DNA of 64,000 nt from Streptomyces sp. V4I2 (GTDB taxonomy: Bacteria; Actinomycetota; Actinomycetes; Streptomycetales; Streptomycetaceae), in the NCBI RefSeq assembly GCF_030817655.1, contig NZ_JAUSZM010000003.1, positions 5,580,001-5,644,000 on the forward strand. The letters run 5' to 3'. Both the position numbers and the translations under genes were made by a program. Below are positions 18,197 to 26,901 of the stretch, in pieces. Within the stretch, counting starts at the first letter, position 1, and every line of letters starts with the position of its first letter. The notes beneath the pieces were generated by a model, which was given only the letters and a program-made list of their open reading frames with translations, made no database searches and had not been told where the DNA came from.

Positions 18197-19258
18197 TCAC
18201 CTGTCGAAATCCAGCTCCACCTTCTCCGTCACCGGATGCGACTGGCACGCCAGCACATAGCCCGCCTCCGTCTCCTCCGGCTCCAGCGCGAAGTTGCGGT
18301 CCATGCGCACCTCGCCGGAGACCAGGAAGGCCCGGCAGGTTCCGCACACCCCGCCCTTGCAGGCGTAGGGCGCGTCGGACCGGTTGCGCAGCACCGCCTC
18401 CAGCAGAGACTCGCCCTGCCGGACGGGCCAGCTCCCGCCGCGGCCGTCGAGTCGGGCCGTCACCGTGCTGTGCGCGGGAGCGGGTGCGGTGGTCACGGGG
18501 GCGGCGGCGTCCACATGGAAGATCTCCTCGTGGATACGGGTGCGGGAAACACCGAGCTTCCGCAGTGCCCTCTCGGCCCCCTGCACCAGCCCGAACGGAC
18601 CGCACAGGAACCATCCCGCCACGTCCCCCACGGGCAGCAGCGCCGGAAGCAGCGCGCCGAGCCGCTCCTGGTCGAGCCGCCCGGACGGCAGCCCCGCCTG
18701 CTGTTCCTCCCGGGACAGCACCGTCACCAGGTGCAGCCGCTGCGGATAGCGGTCCTTGAGGTCGGCGACCTCCTCCAGGAACATCGTCGAGGCGGACGTT
18801 CGGTCGCTGCGTATCAGACAGAACCGGGCCTCCGGCTCGCGCGCCAGCAGGGTCGCCACGATCGACAGAACCGGGGTGATGCCGCTGCCGCCGACGATCG
18901 CCGCGTACACACCGGGCGCCGGGTCGAGGGTGAAGCGCCCCGCCGGGGTCATCACCTCCACCTCGTCGCCGAGGTTGATCTCCTTGAGCGCGTAGGTCGA
19001 GAAGGCCCCGCCCTCGACCAGCCGCACCCCGACGCGCAGGGTGCGAGGGCCCTCGTCGCCCGGTGCCGGTGCGGGGGAGCAGATCGAGTAGGTGCGCCGG
19101 ATCTCCGTACCGTCCACCGTGCGCCGCAGGGCGAGATGCTGGCCGGGGGCGTGCCGGTACTCCTCGCGCAGTTCCTCGGGCACGGTGAAGGTCAGGGCCA
19201 CGGAGTCGTCGGTGAGCCGGTCGACCGCGGCCACGGGGAGCGCGTGGAAGCGGGCCAT
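18197..19258 (-). CDS. paaE: Phenylacetyl-CoA epoxidase reductase subunit PaaE
   Basis: This 353-residue electron-transfer subunit passes electrons from NADPH to the di-iron epoxidase PaaABC. The N-terminal FAD domain has RRTYSICS, the NAD domain has GGSGITPVLSI and FLCGPFGLV, and the C-terminal plant-type [2Fe-2S] ferredoxin carries Cys300, Cys305, Cys308 and Cys338 (CKGGVCGTC and ACQSH). ATG 19258 shares one base with the paaD stop (TGATG) and has AAGGAG five bases upstream, so it is preferred to GTG 19261. It is last in the paaABCDE operon. Confidence 0.95.
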   Translation of the reverse strand: MARFHALPVAAVDRLTDDSVALTFTVPEELREEYRHAPGQHLALRRTVDGTEIRRTYSICSPAPAPGDEGPRTLRVGVRLVEGGAFSTYALKEINLGDEVEVMTPAGRFTLDPAPGVYAAIVGGSGITPVLSIVATLLAREPEARFCLIRSDRTSASTMFLEEVADLKDRYPQRLHLVTVLSREEQQAGLPSGRLDQERLGALLPALLPVGDVAGWFLCGPFGLVQGAERALRKLGVSRTRIHEEIFHVDAAAPVTTAPAPAHSTVTARLDGRGGSWPVRQGESLLEAVLRNRSDAPYACKGGVCGTCRAFLVSGEVRMDRNFALEPEETEAGYVLACQSHPVTEKVELDFDR

Positions 19259-19806
19259 CACAACTCCTTGAAGTGGTCGAAGGGTTCACGGCACGACAGA
19301 CACCGCCGCAGCGCCTTGCATGCGGTGGAGGAGAAGCGGCTGAGCAACTCGGTGTCGGCGGAGTCGCAGTGCGGGCAGCGGATGGGGTCGGCGGCTTCCC
19401 CGGCTTCCCCGGCTTCCCGGTCGAGCGTGCGGGTCGGCCCCAGCTGCAGGCCGACCGGCCCGGCCGCCCGCCCCGTGCGCGGCGGGGCGATGCCGAACTC
19501 CCGGAGCTTGCGGCGCCCTTCGTCCGTGATGTCGTCCGTCGACCAGGCGGGCGCGAGCACCCTGCGCACGGTGACGTCCCGGACGCCGTGTTCGTGCAGG
19601 ATCCGCTCTATGTCCAGGGACATCGCCTCGACGGCCGGGCAGCCGGTGTACGTCGGGGTCAGCTCGACCTCGACCGAGTCGGGGCCGTGGACGTGCACCG
19701 CGCGCAGCACGCCGAGCTCATGGAGGGTGAGCACGGGCAGTTCGGGGTCGGGGACCGAACCGGCCAGCTCCAGCAACTCCGCCTCCAGCGGAGTGGTCGT
19801 CACCAT
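19258..19806 (-). CDS. paaD: Phenylacetate degradation protein PaaD (PaaJ), SufT/DUF59-like
   Basis: This 182-residue protein needed for maturation of the epoxidase metal centre has an N-terminal MIP18/DUF59 domain (VPDPELPVLTLHELGVLRAV, TPTYTGCPAVEAM) and a C-terminal zinc-ribbon-like cluster: Cys144, Cys147, Cys169 and Cys172, with an extra Cys163. ATG 19806 overlaps the paaC stop; GTG 19803 is an equally coupled alternative giving one residue less. A short repetitive EAGEAGEAA linker precedes the zinc domain. Confidence 0.93.
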   Translation of the reverse strand: MVTTTPLEAELLELAGSVPDPELPVLTLHELGVLRAVHVHGPDSVEVELTPTYTGCPAVEAMSLDIERILHEHGVRDVTVRRVLAPAWSTDDITDEGRRKLREFGIAPPRTGRAAGPVGLQLGPTRTLDREAGEAGEAADPIRCPHCDSADTELLSRFSSTACKALRRCLSCREPFDHFKEL

Positions 19807-20522
19807 GACGCCCCCGGGTGGCTGCGGTGCAGATGCTGCATCTCGGCGAGCATCCTCCCGAAGGACTCGGTGTGCAGGCCCTGACGGCCCGCCCCGGCCG
19901 CCCACGCTCCGGACCGCGGGCCCTCGGGGACGGTGAGGGTGGCACGGCGCAGGACGTCCCCGACGGCCTCGACCCAGGTCGACTCCATGCCCGGCCAGTC
20001 GGCGTCCAGCCCTGCCACGGGCCGGAACATCTCCCCGGTGAAGCGCCACAGCGTCTCGCACGCCCGCTGCATCCGCTCATGGCTGGCGTCCGTGCCGTCG
20101 CCGAGTCGCAGGGTCCACTGTTCGGCGTGGTCGCGGTGGTAGGCGACCTCCTTGACGGCCTTCGCAGCGAGCGGCGCGAAGGGGCCGTCCGCGGCGGCCA
20201 GTTCGGCGTAGAGCAGGTGCTGGTAGGTGGAGAAGTACAGCTGGCGGGCGATGGTGTGGGCGAAGTCGCCGTTGGGCTGTTCCACCAGCTGGAGGTTGGT
20301 GAAAGCGCGCTCCTCGCGCAGATACGCCAGTTCGTCCTCGTCGCCGGCCAGCGAGAGCAGCACACGGGCCTGACCGAGCAGGTCCAGTGCGATGTTGGCG
20401 AGGGCGACCTCCTCTTCGAGGACGGGGGCGTGGCCGGCCCACTCCCCGAGGCGGTGCGAGAGCACCAGGGCATCGTCACCGAGGGCGAGGGCGGCAGCCG
20501 TAGGGACGGATGTGGTGGTCAC
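19800..20522 (-). CDS. paaC: Phenylacetyl-CoA epoxidase structural subunit PaaC
   Basis: This 240-residue ferritin-like helical protein is a partner of PaaA. It contains LGDDALVLSHRLGEWAGHAPVLEEEVALANIALDLLGQAR and KAVKEVAYHRDHAEQWTLRLGDGT, characteristic of PaaC. It retains the fold but lacks the full di-iron ligand set and stabilises PaaA. GTG 20522 overlaps the paaB stop (GTGA), which fixes the start; the open frame upstream is a shadow of paaB. Confidence 0.95.
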   Translation of the reverse strand: MTTTSVPTAAALALGDDALVLSHRLGEWAGHAPVLEEEVALANIALDLLGQARVLLSLAGDEDELAYLREERAFTNLQLVEQPNGDFAHTIARQLYFSTYQHLLYAELAAADGPFAPLAAKAVKEVAYHRDHAEQWTLRLGDGTDASHERMQRACETLWRFTGEMFRPVAGLDADWPGMESTWVEAVGDVLRRATLTVPEGPRSGAWAAGAGRQGLHTESFGRMLAEMQHLHRSHPGASW

Positions 20523-20806
20523 AGGTGCTTCACCCCCTCCGGGATCTCGTAGAAGGTCGGGTGCCGGTACGGCTTGTCGGCGGACGGTTCGAAGAACGGG
20601 TCCTTCTCGTCGGGCGAGGACGCGGTGATCGCGGACGACGGGACGACCCAGATCGAGACGCCCTCGCCGCGCCGGGTGTACAGATCGCGGGCGTTGCGCA
20701 GGGCGAACTCCGCGTCCGGCGCGTGCAGGCTGCCGGCGTGGGTGTGCGAGAGGCCGCGGCGGGAGCGCACGAAGACCTCCCACAGGGGCCAGTCGGTGTT
20801 CGTCAT
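20519..20806 (-). CDS. paaB: Phenylacetyl-CoA epoxidase subunit PaaB
   Basis: This is a 95-residue small subunit bridging PaaAC dimers. WPLWEVFVRSRRGLSHTHAGSLHAPDAEFALRNARDLYTRRGEG is the diagnostic region. ATG 20806 overlaps the paaA stop by four bases (ATGA) and its own stop overlaps the paaC start, so stoichiometry is probably held by translational coupling. Confidence 0.95.
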   Translation of the reverse strand: MTNTDWPLWEVFVRSRRGLSHTHAGSLHAPDAEFALRNARDLYTRRGEGVSIWVVPSSAITASSPDEKDPFFEPSADKPYRHPTFYEIPEGVKHL

Positions 20807-21843
20807 GCCTGCTCCACTCCCCTTCCGGCACCGGAGGCACTGTGCTTGGCCGCGTACGCCGAGGCCGCCTCCCGGACCCAGGCGCCCTCGTCGTGGGCCC
20901 GCCTGCGTTGCGTTATCCGCTGTTCGTTGCAGGGGCCGTTGCCCTTGAGGACGTCCCAGAACTCCGTCCAGTCGATCGGGCCGAAGTCGTGGTGCTCCCG
21001 CTCCTCGTTCCACCTCAGGTCCGGGTCGGGGAGCGTGAGGCCCAGGGATTCGGCCTGGGGGACGCAGATGTCGACGAAGCGCTGGCGCAGCTCGTCGTTC
21101 GAATGCCGCTTGATCTTCCACGCCATCGACTGCGCGGAGTGCGCTGACTCGTCGTCGGGCGGGCCGAACATCATCAGGGACGGCCACCACCAGCGATCCA
21201 CGGCGTCCTGCGCCATCGCGTGCTGCTCGGGGGTGCCGCGACTGAGGGCCAGCAGCAGTTCGTACCCCTGGCGCTGGTGGAAGGACTCCTCCTTGCAGAT
21301 ACGGACCATCGCGCGCGCGTACGGGCCGTACGAGCAGCGGCACAGGGGCACCTGGTTGGTGATCGCTGCGCCGTCCACCAGCCAGCCGATCGCGCCGACG
21401 TCCGCCCAGGTCAGCGTGGGGTAGTTGAAGATCGAGGAGTACTTCTGGCGGCCGGTGTGGAGCTTGTCGAGCAGTTCCTCGCGGCCGGTGCCGAGGGTCT
21501 CGGCCGCGCTGTAGAGGTAGAGCCCGTGTCCTGCCTCGTCCTGGACCTTGGCCATCAGGATGGCCTTGCGGCGCAGTGAGGGCGCGCGCGTGATCCAGTT
21601 CGCCTCCGGCTGCATGCCGATGATCTCGGAGTGGGCGTGCTGCGCGATCTGCCGGACCAGGGTCGCGCGGTAGGCGTCGGGCATCCAGTCACGCGGCTCG
21701 ACGCGCTCGTCGGCGGCCACGGCGGCGTCGAAGGCCCTCTCGTACGCGGCGGTGTCGTCGACGTCGGCCTGTGTGCCGTCCTGGCCGTCCTGGCCGTCCT
21801 GCGCCAGTGTGCGCGCCGTCTGGTGCGTGGCTGCTGTCGCCAT
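20803..21843 (-). CDS. paaA: Phenylacetyl-CoA epoxidase catalytic subunit PaaA
   Basis: This 346-residue di-iron monooxygenase subunit epoxidises the aromatic ring of phenylacetyl-CoA. Ligand motifs are visible: QHAHSEIIGMQPEANW, KVQDEAGHGLYLYSAAE (ExxH), ICKEESFHQRQG (ExxH) and ESAHSAQSMAWKIKRHSND. An N-terminal extension holds a short GQDGQDG repeat. ATG 21843 has GAGGGGGACCTC before it. It is first in the paaABCDE operon; a PaaR-type box lies 42 bases upstream. Confidence 0.96.
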   Translation of the reverse strand: MATAATHQTARTLAQDGQDGQDGTQADVDDTAAYERAFDAAVAADERVEPRDWMPDAYRATLVRQIAQHAHSEIIGMQPEANWITRAPSLRRKAILMAKVQDEAGHGLYLYSAAETLGTGREELLDKLHTGRQKYSSIFNYPTLTWADVGAIGWLVDGAAITNQVPLCRCSYGPYARAMVRICKEESFHQRQGYELLLALSRGTPEQHAMAQDAVDRWWWPSLMMFGPPDDESAHSAQSMAWKIKRHSNDELRQRFVDICVPQAESLGLTLPDPDLRWNEEREHHDFGPIDWTEFWDVLKGNGPCNEQRITQRRRAHDEGAWVREAASAYAAKHSASGAGRGVEQA

Positions 21844-21884
21844 GAGGTCCCCCTCGACCTGGGCTCTGCCGGTGCTTGCTCCCG

Positions 21885-21898
21885 ACCGATCGTTCGGT
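21885..21898. promoter_or_regulatory. PaaR-type operator, copy 1 (paaA promoter)
   Basis: ACCGATCGTTCGGT is a 14-bp palindrome fitting ACCGNNCGNNCGGT, the core recalled for actinobacterial PaaR. Matching sites occur at 26832-26845 (paaN/paaH) and, with one change, at 29611-29624 (bkdA). A paaR gene is in the same cluster. Confidence 0.7.
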
Positions 21899-21943
21899 TC
21901 GTGCGATTCCATGGTGTGACGGGCGCCGTAAGGTGTCAACCGC

Positions 21944-21985
21944 TGTGGATAACCTCCGGGCATCCCCGGGCACGCCTGTGGACAA
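21944..21985. promoter_or_regulatory. Two DnaA-box-like sequences upstream of paaA
   Basis: Two boxes on the minus strand are TTATCCACA (21944-21952, the E. coli consensus) and TTGTCCACA (21977-21985, the Streptomyces-preferred form), with starts 33 bases apart. They lie about 100 bases before paaA. Their effect is unknown. Confidence 0.45.
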
Positions 21986-22211
21986 CCGGGGTGGCTTCGC
22001 GGAAGAGCCGGTGGGGGCTGTGCCGGGCGCGCGGGCGTGAGTACCGTTCCGTGCGAGCGTCGGCGGAATGGTGGTGCGTGGGCGCTACGGCGTCCCTCGC
22101 CAGTGCCTCGTGGCAGGCGGCGGCGGACCACAGCGCCACAGCGCCACAGCACCTGGCACACAGCAGGCGGCAGGGCGGCCGGAAGACGGACCGGAACGGG
22201 AACGGGGCGGA

Positions 22212-23000
22212 ATGGACGTGCACGACGGAGGCTCGAAGGCCCCGCACGGGCCGGGCGAGCCGGGCGCCGCGCCCGCCGGTCCCCAGGGCTCCCCGCCCGA
22301 CCCGGCTGATCCCCGCGACCCGCCGCCTGACCAGGCACCACCCCGCGAGGCCCGCACCGGCATCGCCGCCCTCTCCCTCCGCTATCAGATCGCCGTCGCC
22401 GTGACCCTCGCGGTCGTCGCCGTTGCCGTCTGTGTGCACATCGGCATGGTGTTCCTGCACGTCGCGCCGTCGAACACGGTGACCAAGCAGCACGGCCGGG
22501 CGATCGACGACTGGATCTACCCGGAGTTCGAGCAGAACTGGAAACTGTTCGCGCCGAACCCGTTGCAGCAGAACATCGCCGTCCAGGTCCGGGCCCAGAT
22601 CGACACGGCGGACGGCGGGGTGCGCACGACCGGCTGGTACGACCTGTCCGCCGAGGACGGCCGGGCCATCGACGGCAACCTGCTGCCGAGCCACACCCAG
22701 CAGAACGAGCTGCGCCGGGCCTGGGACTTCTTCGTCGCCACCCACGACAGCGACAACCGCCCGGTGGGCCTGCGCGGCTCCCTGTCCGAGACGTATCTGC
22801 GCCGCATCGTGCTGCTGCGCCTGGAGCGCGACGACGCGGCCGGGAAGGGCGGTGCGATCGATCTGGTCCAGATCCGCTCCCGCACCACCAATGTGCGCCC
22901 GCCGCAGTGGAGCCAGGAGAAGGTGTCGGACGAGCCGGTGTACCGGGTGCTGCCCTGGTGGTCGATCACGGCGGACAGCATCGAGAGGGACGTCAAGTGA
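22212..23000 (+). CDS. DUF5819 family membrane protein
   Basis: This 262-residue protein has a Pro/Gly/Asp-rich cytoplasmic N-terminus of about 50 residues, one membrane helix at about 54-80, and an external domain with WIYPEFEQNWKLFAPNPLQQN and RAWDFFVATHD that places it in DUF5819. The function is not known. ATG 22212 is preceded by GGGGCGG; the open frame upstream is a low-complexity shadow. Its stop overlaps the start of an HTTM-domain protein by four bases, so the two probably act together at the membrane. Confidence 0.82.
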   Translation: MDVHDGGSKAPHGPGEPGAAPAGPQGSPPDPADPRDPPPDQAPPREARTGIAALSLRYQIAVAVTLAVVAVAVCVHIGMVFLHVAPSNTVTKQHGRAIDDWIYPEFEQNWKLFAPNPLQQNIAVQVRAQIDTADGGVRTTGWYDLSAEDGRAIDGNLLPSHTQQNELRRAWDFFVATHDSDNRPVGLRGSLSETYLRRIVLLRLERDDAAGKGGAIDLVQIRSRTTNVRPPQWSQEKVSDEPVYRVLPWWSITADSIERDVK

Positions 23001-24295
23001 ACCGTTTCGCGCTCGGCGTCTCCGCCGGCATCGCCCGTGTCACCGAGTCCGCCCTCGGCCCGTACCAGACCGCCGTGATACGCATCGGCTTCAGCGGCAC
23101 CTGGCTGCTGTTCCTGCTGCGCGAGTTCCCGCACCGCGAGGAGATGTACGGCCCCGACGGCCCCTGGAGCTGGGGTCTCGCCCAGCAGCTGGTCTCGGAC
23201 AACGGTGCCTTCACGGCCCTGTTGTGGTCCGACGGCCGGTTCTGGTTCGAGGCCGTCTACACGCTGGCCGTCCTGACGAGCGTCCTGCTGCTGCTGGGGT
23301 GGCGCACCCGCACGATGTCCGTGCTGTTCATGGTCGGCGTGCTCTCGCTGCAGAACCGCAGCATCTTCATGGGGGACGGCGGCGACAACGTCCTGCACCT
23401 GATGTGCATCTACCTGGTGTTCACGCGCTGCGGCCAGGTGTGGTCGCTGGACGCGCGGCGGGCGCGGCTCGGACGCGAGGCACGCGCGCGCGGGGAACAT
23501 GTTCCGGACCGGGTGGGCCCGGCCCTGTGGGGCGTGCTCGGCCTGGCGCTGGCCGCGGTGACCCTGTCGGGCCGACTGTTCGACGGCGAGGAGTTCGTGC
23601 CGCTGCTGCTGTGGACGGTCTGGCTCGCTCAGGCCCTGGGGTGGCTCATAGGACGCCGTGCGAAGACCCGCGAGCCCCGGATCCTGCTCGACGTCGTCGC
23701 CAACATCGTCCACAACGGCGCCCTGCTCGTGATCATGGCCGAGGCCTGTCTGATCTACGCCACGGCGGGCTGGTACAAGGTCCAGGGCTCGCGCTGGCAG
23801 GACGGCACCGCCGTCTACTACCCCCTGCACCTCGACTACTTCTCCCCGTGGCCCGCGCTCGCCGACGCGCTGGCGGCCAGCGGCACGATGGTGATGCTGG
23901 TGACGTACGGCACCGTCGCCGCGCAGGTCGCCTTCCCGTTCACGCTCTTCAACCGGCGCGTCAAGAACGTCCTGCTGGCGGTCATGATTTTCGAGCACGC
24001 CGCGATCGCCGTGATCCTCGGACTGCCCTTCTTCTCGCTGGCCATGATCGCCGCCGACGCGGTCTTCCTGCCGACGTCGTTCCTGCGCCGACTCGGCGGC
24101 TGGGCGGCACGCGCGCGTGGACGACTGCTCGCGGGCATGGGCACGGGCACGGCCGGGACACCGCTGCCGAAGCCGCGCGCCCCGGAGAGCGCGGGGCACA
24201 CGGCGAGCGCAGGGGATCCCGGCGGTGCGAAGGACGCCGGAGGCGCGGGGGACGCGGGGGACGCGGGGGACGCGCCCGTAGGCTTCAGGGCATGA
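22997..24295 (+). CDS. HTTM-domain membrane protein
   Basis: This 432-residue polytopic protein of the HTTM class (horizontally transferred transmembrane domain) is related in fold to vitamin K-dependent gamma-carboxylase. About eight hydrophobic helices are seen. Typical features are YQTAVIRIGFSGTWLLFLLREFPHREEMYGPDGPW, MGDGGDNVLHLMCIYLVFTRCG and ATAGWYKVQGSRWQDGTAVYYPLHL. The tail is Gly/Asp/Ala-rich with AGDAGDAGD. GTG 22997 overlaps the DUF5819 stop, and its stop overlaps the SpoU start, making a three-gene coupled unit. The reaction is unknown. Confidence 0.85.
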   Translation: MNRFALGVSAGIARVTESALGPYQTAVIRIGFSGTWLLFLLREFPHREEMYGPDGPWSWGLAQQLVSDNGAFTALLWSDGRFWFEAVYTLAVLTSVLLLLGWRTRTMSVLFMVGVLSLQNRSIFMGDGGDNVLHLMCIYLVFTRCGQVWSLDARRARLGREARARGEHVPDRVGPALWGVLGLALAAVTLSGRLFDGEEFVPLLLWTVWLAQALGWLIGRRAKTREPRILLDVVANIVHNGALLVIMAEACLIYATAGWYKVQGSRWQDGTAVYYPLHLDYFSPWPALADALAASGTMVMLVTYGTVAAQVAFPFTLFNRRVKNVLLAVMIFEHAAIAVILGLPFFSLAMIAADAVFLPTSFLRRLGGWAARARGRLLAGMGTGTAGTPLPKPRAPESAGHTASAGDPGGAKDAGGAGDAGDAGDAPVGFRA

Positions 24296-25053
24296 GCGCC
24301 CCCGGCCCCCTCGACGTCTGGCACAAGCTCGCCGACACGTCCGTGCTGCTCGACGGCTTCCACGCCCTCAAGCACGCGCTGCGCTTCGGTGCCGAGGTTC
24401 CGGTGGCGGTCACCGCCGACCGGGCGGCCGCCCTCGCCCTCGCCGAGGAACTGGCGCCGGACGTACGGAACACACTCGACGCGCTCCTGACCCAGGTCCC
24501 GGCGCCGGCGTACCGGAGTCTGGTGCCGCGCCCGCACCCCACCGAGATCGCCGCCCTGGCCGTACGTCCCTCCCGCGCGGCCAACCTGGACAGGCTGGCG
24601 CACACCCCCCGCACCGCGCCCGTCGTGGTCCTCGACAACCCGCGCAACCTGGGCAACGCGGGGGCCGTGATCCGGCTGGCCGCCGGTTTCGGGGCGACCG
24701 GAGTGGTCACTACCGGGACGCTCGATCCCTGGCACCCCACCGTCGTACGCGGCGGCGCCGGGCTGCACTTCGCGACCGCCGTGGAACGGCTGACGGTGGC
24801 AGAGCTGCCGTCGGGGCCGGTGTTCGCCCTCGACCCGGAGGGTGAGGACATCCGTGGCACCAAGGTCCCGGACGAGGCGATCCTTGCCTTCGGCTCGGAA
24901 CGCAGCGGGCTGTCGGCCGACCTGCGCGCGCGTGCCGATCACTTGGTCGCGCTGCCGATGCGCCCCCAGGTCTCCAGCTACAACCTCGCGACCAGTGTGG
25001 CCATGACGCTGTACCACTGGAGCGCCACCGGGGGCGCACCGCACATCCCTTAG
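24292..25053 (+). CDS. TrmH/SpoU-family RNA methyltransferase
   Basis: This 253-residue SPOUT 2'-O-ribose methyltransferase acts on tRNA or rRNA. The three SpoU motifs are present: VVLDNPRNLGNAGAVIRLAAGFG (motif 1), ILAFGSERSGLS (motif 2) and MRPQVSSYNLATSVAMTLYHW (motif 3 with trefoil knot). The target nucleotide cannot be read from the sequence. The ATG overlaps the HTTM stop (ATGA), but a -10-like TAGGCT also lies seven bases before it, so an independent leaderless transcript is possible. Its stop overlaps the paaN stop by four bases, tail to tail. Confidence 0.88.
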   Translation: MSAPGPLDVWHKLADTSVLLDGFHALKHALRFGAEVPVAVTADRAAALALAEELAPDVRNTLDALLTQVPAPAYRSLVPRPHPTEIAALAVRPSRAANLDRLAHTPRTAPVVVLDNPRNLGNAGAVIRLAAGFGATGVVTTGTLDPWHPTVVRGGAGLHFATAVERLTVAELPSGPVFALDPEGEDIRGTKVPDEAILAFGSERSGLSADLRARADHLVALPMRPQVSSYNLATSVAMTLYHWSATGGAPHIP

Positions 25054-26741
25054 GCCTCCCGGCGCACCTCGACCACCCGGAAGCGGTTCGCCACGAACGC
25101 CCCGTCGGTGAGCGCCGCGTTGGCCGCCGGGTTGCCGCCCGAGCCGTGGAAGTCGGAGAAGGCGGCGGTCTGGTTGACGTACACCCCGCCCGTGAGGTTC
25201 AGCGACAGCTGGGCCGCCTCCTCCAGGCAGACCTCCTGGACGGCCTGCTCGACCTCCTCGTCGGTGGTGTACGCGCCGACCGTCATCGCGCCCTTCTCGC
25301 GGATCGTGCGCCGCAGCAGCTTCAGTGCGTCGGGCGCCGAGTCGACCGCGACGGCGAAGGAGACAGGGCCGAAGCACTCGCTCATGTAGGCGGCTTCGTC
25401 GTCCGGCTTGGCGCCGTCCAGCTTCACGATGACGGGCGTGCGGACGACCGCTCCCGGGAACTCCGGGTTGCTCACCTCCCGCGAGGCGAGGGCGACTTCG
25501 CCGAGGCCGGCCGCGGCCTCCAGGCGGGCCTTGACGTCCGGGTTGACGATCGCGCCGAGCAGGGCGTTCGCGCGCGCGTCGTCGCCGAGCAGGCCGTCCA
25601 CCGAGCGGGCGAGGTCGGCGACCACCTCGTCGAAGGTCCTGGGGCCTTCCTCGGTGCGGATGCCGTCACGCGGCACGAGCAGGTTCTGCGGGGTGGTGCA
25701 CATCTGGCCGCTGTACAGGGACAGCGAGAAGGCCAGGTTGGACAGCATCCCTTTGTAGTCGTCCGTGGAGTGGACCAGCACCGTGTTGACGCCGGCCTTC
25801 TCCGTGTAGACCTGCGCCTGGCGGGCGTTGGTCTCCAGCCAGTCGCCGAACGACGTCGAGCCGGTGTAGTCGATGATCCGGATCTCGGGGCGGGTGGCCA
25901 GGGTCTTGGCGATGCCCTCGCCGGGACGCTCGGCGGCCAGCGACACCAGGTTCGGGTCGAAGCCGGCCTCGGTGAGGACCTCGCGCGCGACCTGGACGGT
26001 GAGCGCGAGCGGCAGTACCGCGCGCGGGTGCGGCTTCACCAGGACCGCGTTGCCGGTGGCCAGGGAGGCGAACAGGCCCGGATAGCCGTTCCACGTCGGG
26101 AAGGTGTTGCAGCCGATGACCAGCGCGATCCCGCGCGGGACCGGTGTGAACCGCTTGGTGAGCGCCAGCGGGTCGCGCTTGCCCTGCGGCTTGGTCCACT
26201 CCGCCGTGTCCGGGGTGCGGACCTGCTCCACGTACGCGTACGCCACCGCCTCCAGGCCGCGGTCCTGCGCGTGCGGGCCGCCCGCCTGGAACGCCATCAT
26301 GAAGGCCTGGCCGGAGGTGTGCATGACCGCGTGCGCGAACTCGTGCGTCCGGTCGCTGATCCGCTTGAGGATCTCCAGACACACCACCGCGCGGATCTCC
26401 GCGCCTGCGTCCCGCCAGGCCTTCTGGCCGGCCTTCATGGCGGGCAGCAGCTCGTCGACGTCCGCGTGCGGGTAGGTCACGCCCAGCTCGATGCCGTACG
26501 GCGAGACCTCGCCGCCCACCCAGTCGTCCGTGCCGGGCTGGCCGAGGTCGAGGCGGGTGCCCAGGAGGGCGTCGAAGGCGGCCTTGCCCGCCGCCATGTC
26601 CAGGCTGCCGTTCTCGCCGTAGGCCTTGGGGTGCTCGGGGTGCGGGGACCAGTACGCGCGCGTGCGGATCGCTTCCAGCGCCTGGTCGAGGGTGGGCCGG
26701 TGCTTGGCGATCAGATTGTGCGCGGTGAGTTCGGCGGCCAT
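25050..26741 (-). CDS. paaN: Phenylacetic acid degradation protein PaaN (aldehyde dehydrogenase family)
   Basis: This 563-residue aldehyde dehydrogenase-like protein oxidises the ring-opened semialdehyde-CoA of the phenylacetate pathway. The NAD loop is GIALVIGCNTFPTWN, with GSTSFGDWLETNA, catalytic Cys348 in YSGQMCTTPQN, and SDFHGSGGNPAANAAL near the end. It corresponds to the PaaN form without the C-terminal hydratase domain of E. coli PaaZ. It is divergent from paaH across a PaaR-type operator. TAA at its end overlaps the SpoU TAG. Confidence 0.93.
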   Translation of the reverse strand: MAAELTAHNLIAKHRPTLDQALEAIRTRAYWSPHPEHPKAYGENGSLDMAAGKAAFDALLGTRLDLGQPGTDDWVGGEVSPYGIELGVTYPHADVDELLPAMKAGQKAWRDAGAEIRAVVCLEILKRISDRTHEFAHAVMHTSGQAFMMAFQAGGPHAQDRGLEAVAYAYVEQVRTPDTAEWTKPQGKRDPLALTKRFTPVPRGIALVIGCNTFPTWNGYPGLFASLATGNAVLVKPHPRAVLPLALTVQVAREVLTEAGFDPNLVSLAAERPGEGIAKTLATRPEIRIIDYTGSTSFGDWLETNARQAQVYTEKAGVNTVLVHSTDDYKGMLSNLAFSLSLYSGQMCTTPQNLLVPRDGIRTEEGPRTFDEVVADLARSVDGLLGDDARANALLGAIVNPDVKARLEAAAGLGEVALASREVSNPEFPGAVVRTPVIVKLDGAKPDDEAAYMSECFGPVSFAVAVDSAPDALKLLRRTIREKGAMTVGAYTTDEEVEQAVQEVCLEEAAQLSLNLTGGVYVNQTAAFSDFHGSGGNPAANAALTDGAFVANRFRVVEVRREA

Positions 26742-26831
26742 GCGGGACCAACTCCTCGTCTCAAGAACTCTTCGTCGAGCTCATGACCTGGGCAGAAACA
26801 TGGGCAGGAACAGCCATCCAGAGTTAGAGTA

Positions 26832-26845
26832 ACCGAACGATCGGT
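26832..26845. promoter_or_regulatory. PaaR-type operator, copy 2 (paaN / paaH divergent promoter)
   Basis: ACCGAACGATCGGT fits ACCGNNCGNNCGGT. It lies between paaN (start 26741, minus) and paaH (start 26902, plus), so one bound repressor could close both. A DnaA-box-like TTTTCCACA is on the minus strand at 26870-26878. Confidence 0.7.
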
Positions 26846-26901
26846 CGGGACAAGGGGGTCCGCCGCATCTGTGGAAAACCCCGTGCGGGAGGATCGCGCA
26901 C

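Larger units (their letters stand above)
21844..22211. other. Divergent intergenic region paaA / DUF5819 gene
   Basis: These 368 bases hold the paaA promoter with its 14-bp operator, two DnaA-box-like sites, and the leader of the plus-strand DUF5819 gene. Open frames crossing it have non-coding composition. A CGCCACAGCGCCACAGC direct repeat lies at about 22133-22150. Confidence 0.6.

Noticed and set aside
13897..21985. DnaA-like boxes as a replication origin.
   Set aside because: Only two boxes per cluster, no dnaA/dnaN genes and no AT-rich unwinding region. A chromosomal origin would have many boxes between dnaA and dnaN.
22517..24199. Minus-strand open frame of 560 codons opposite the DUF5819/HTTM genes.
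   Set aside because: Its translation is an Arg/Gln/Ala-rich shadow without motifs, and the plus-strand genes have clear domains and start-stop overlaps.
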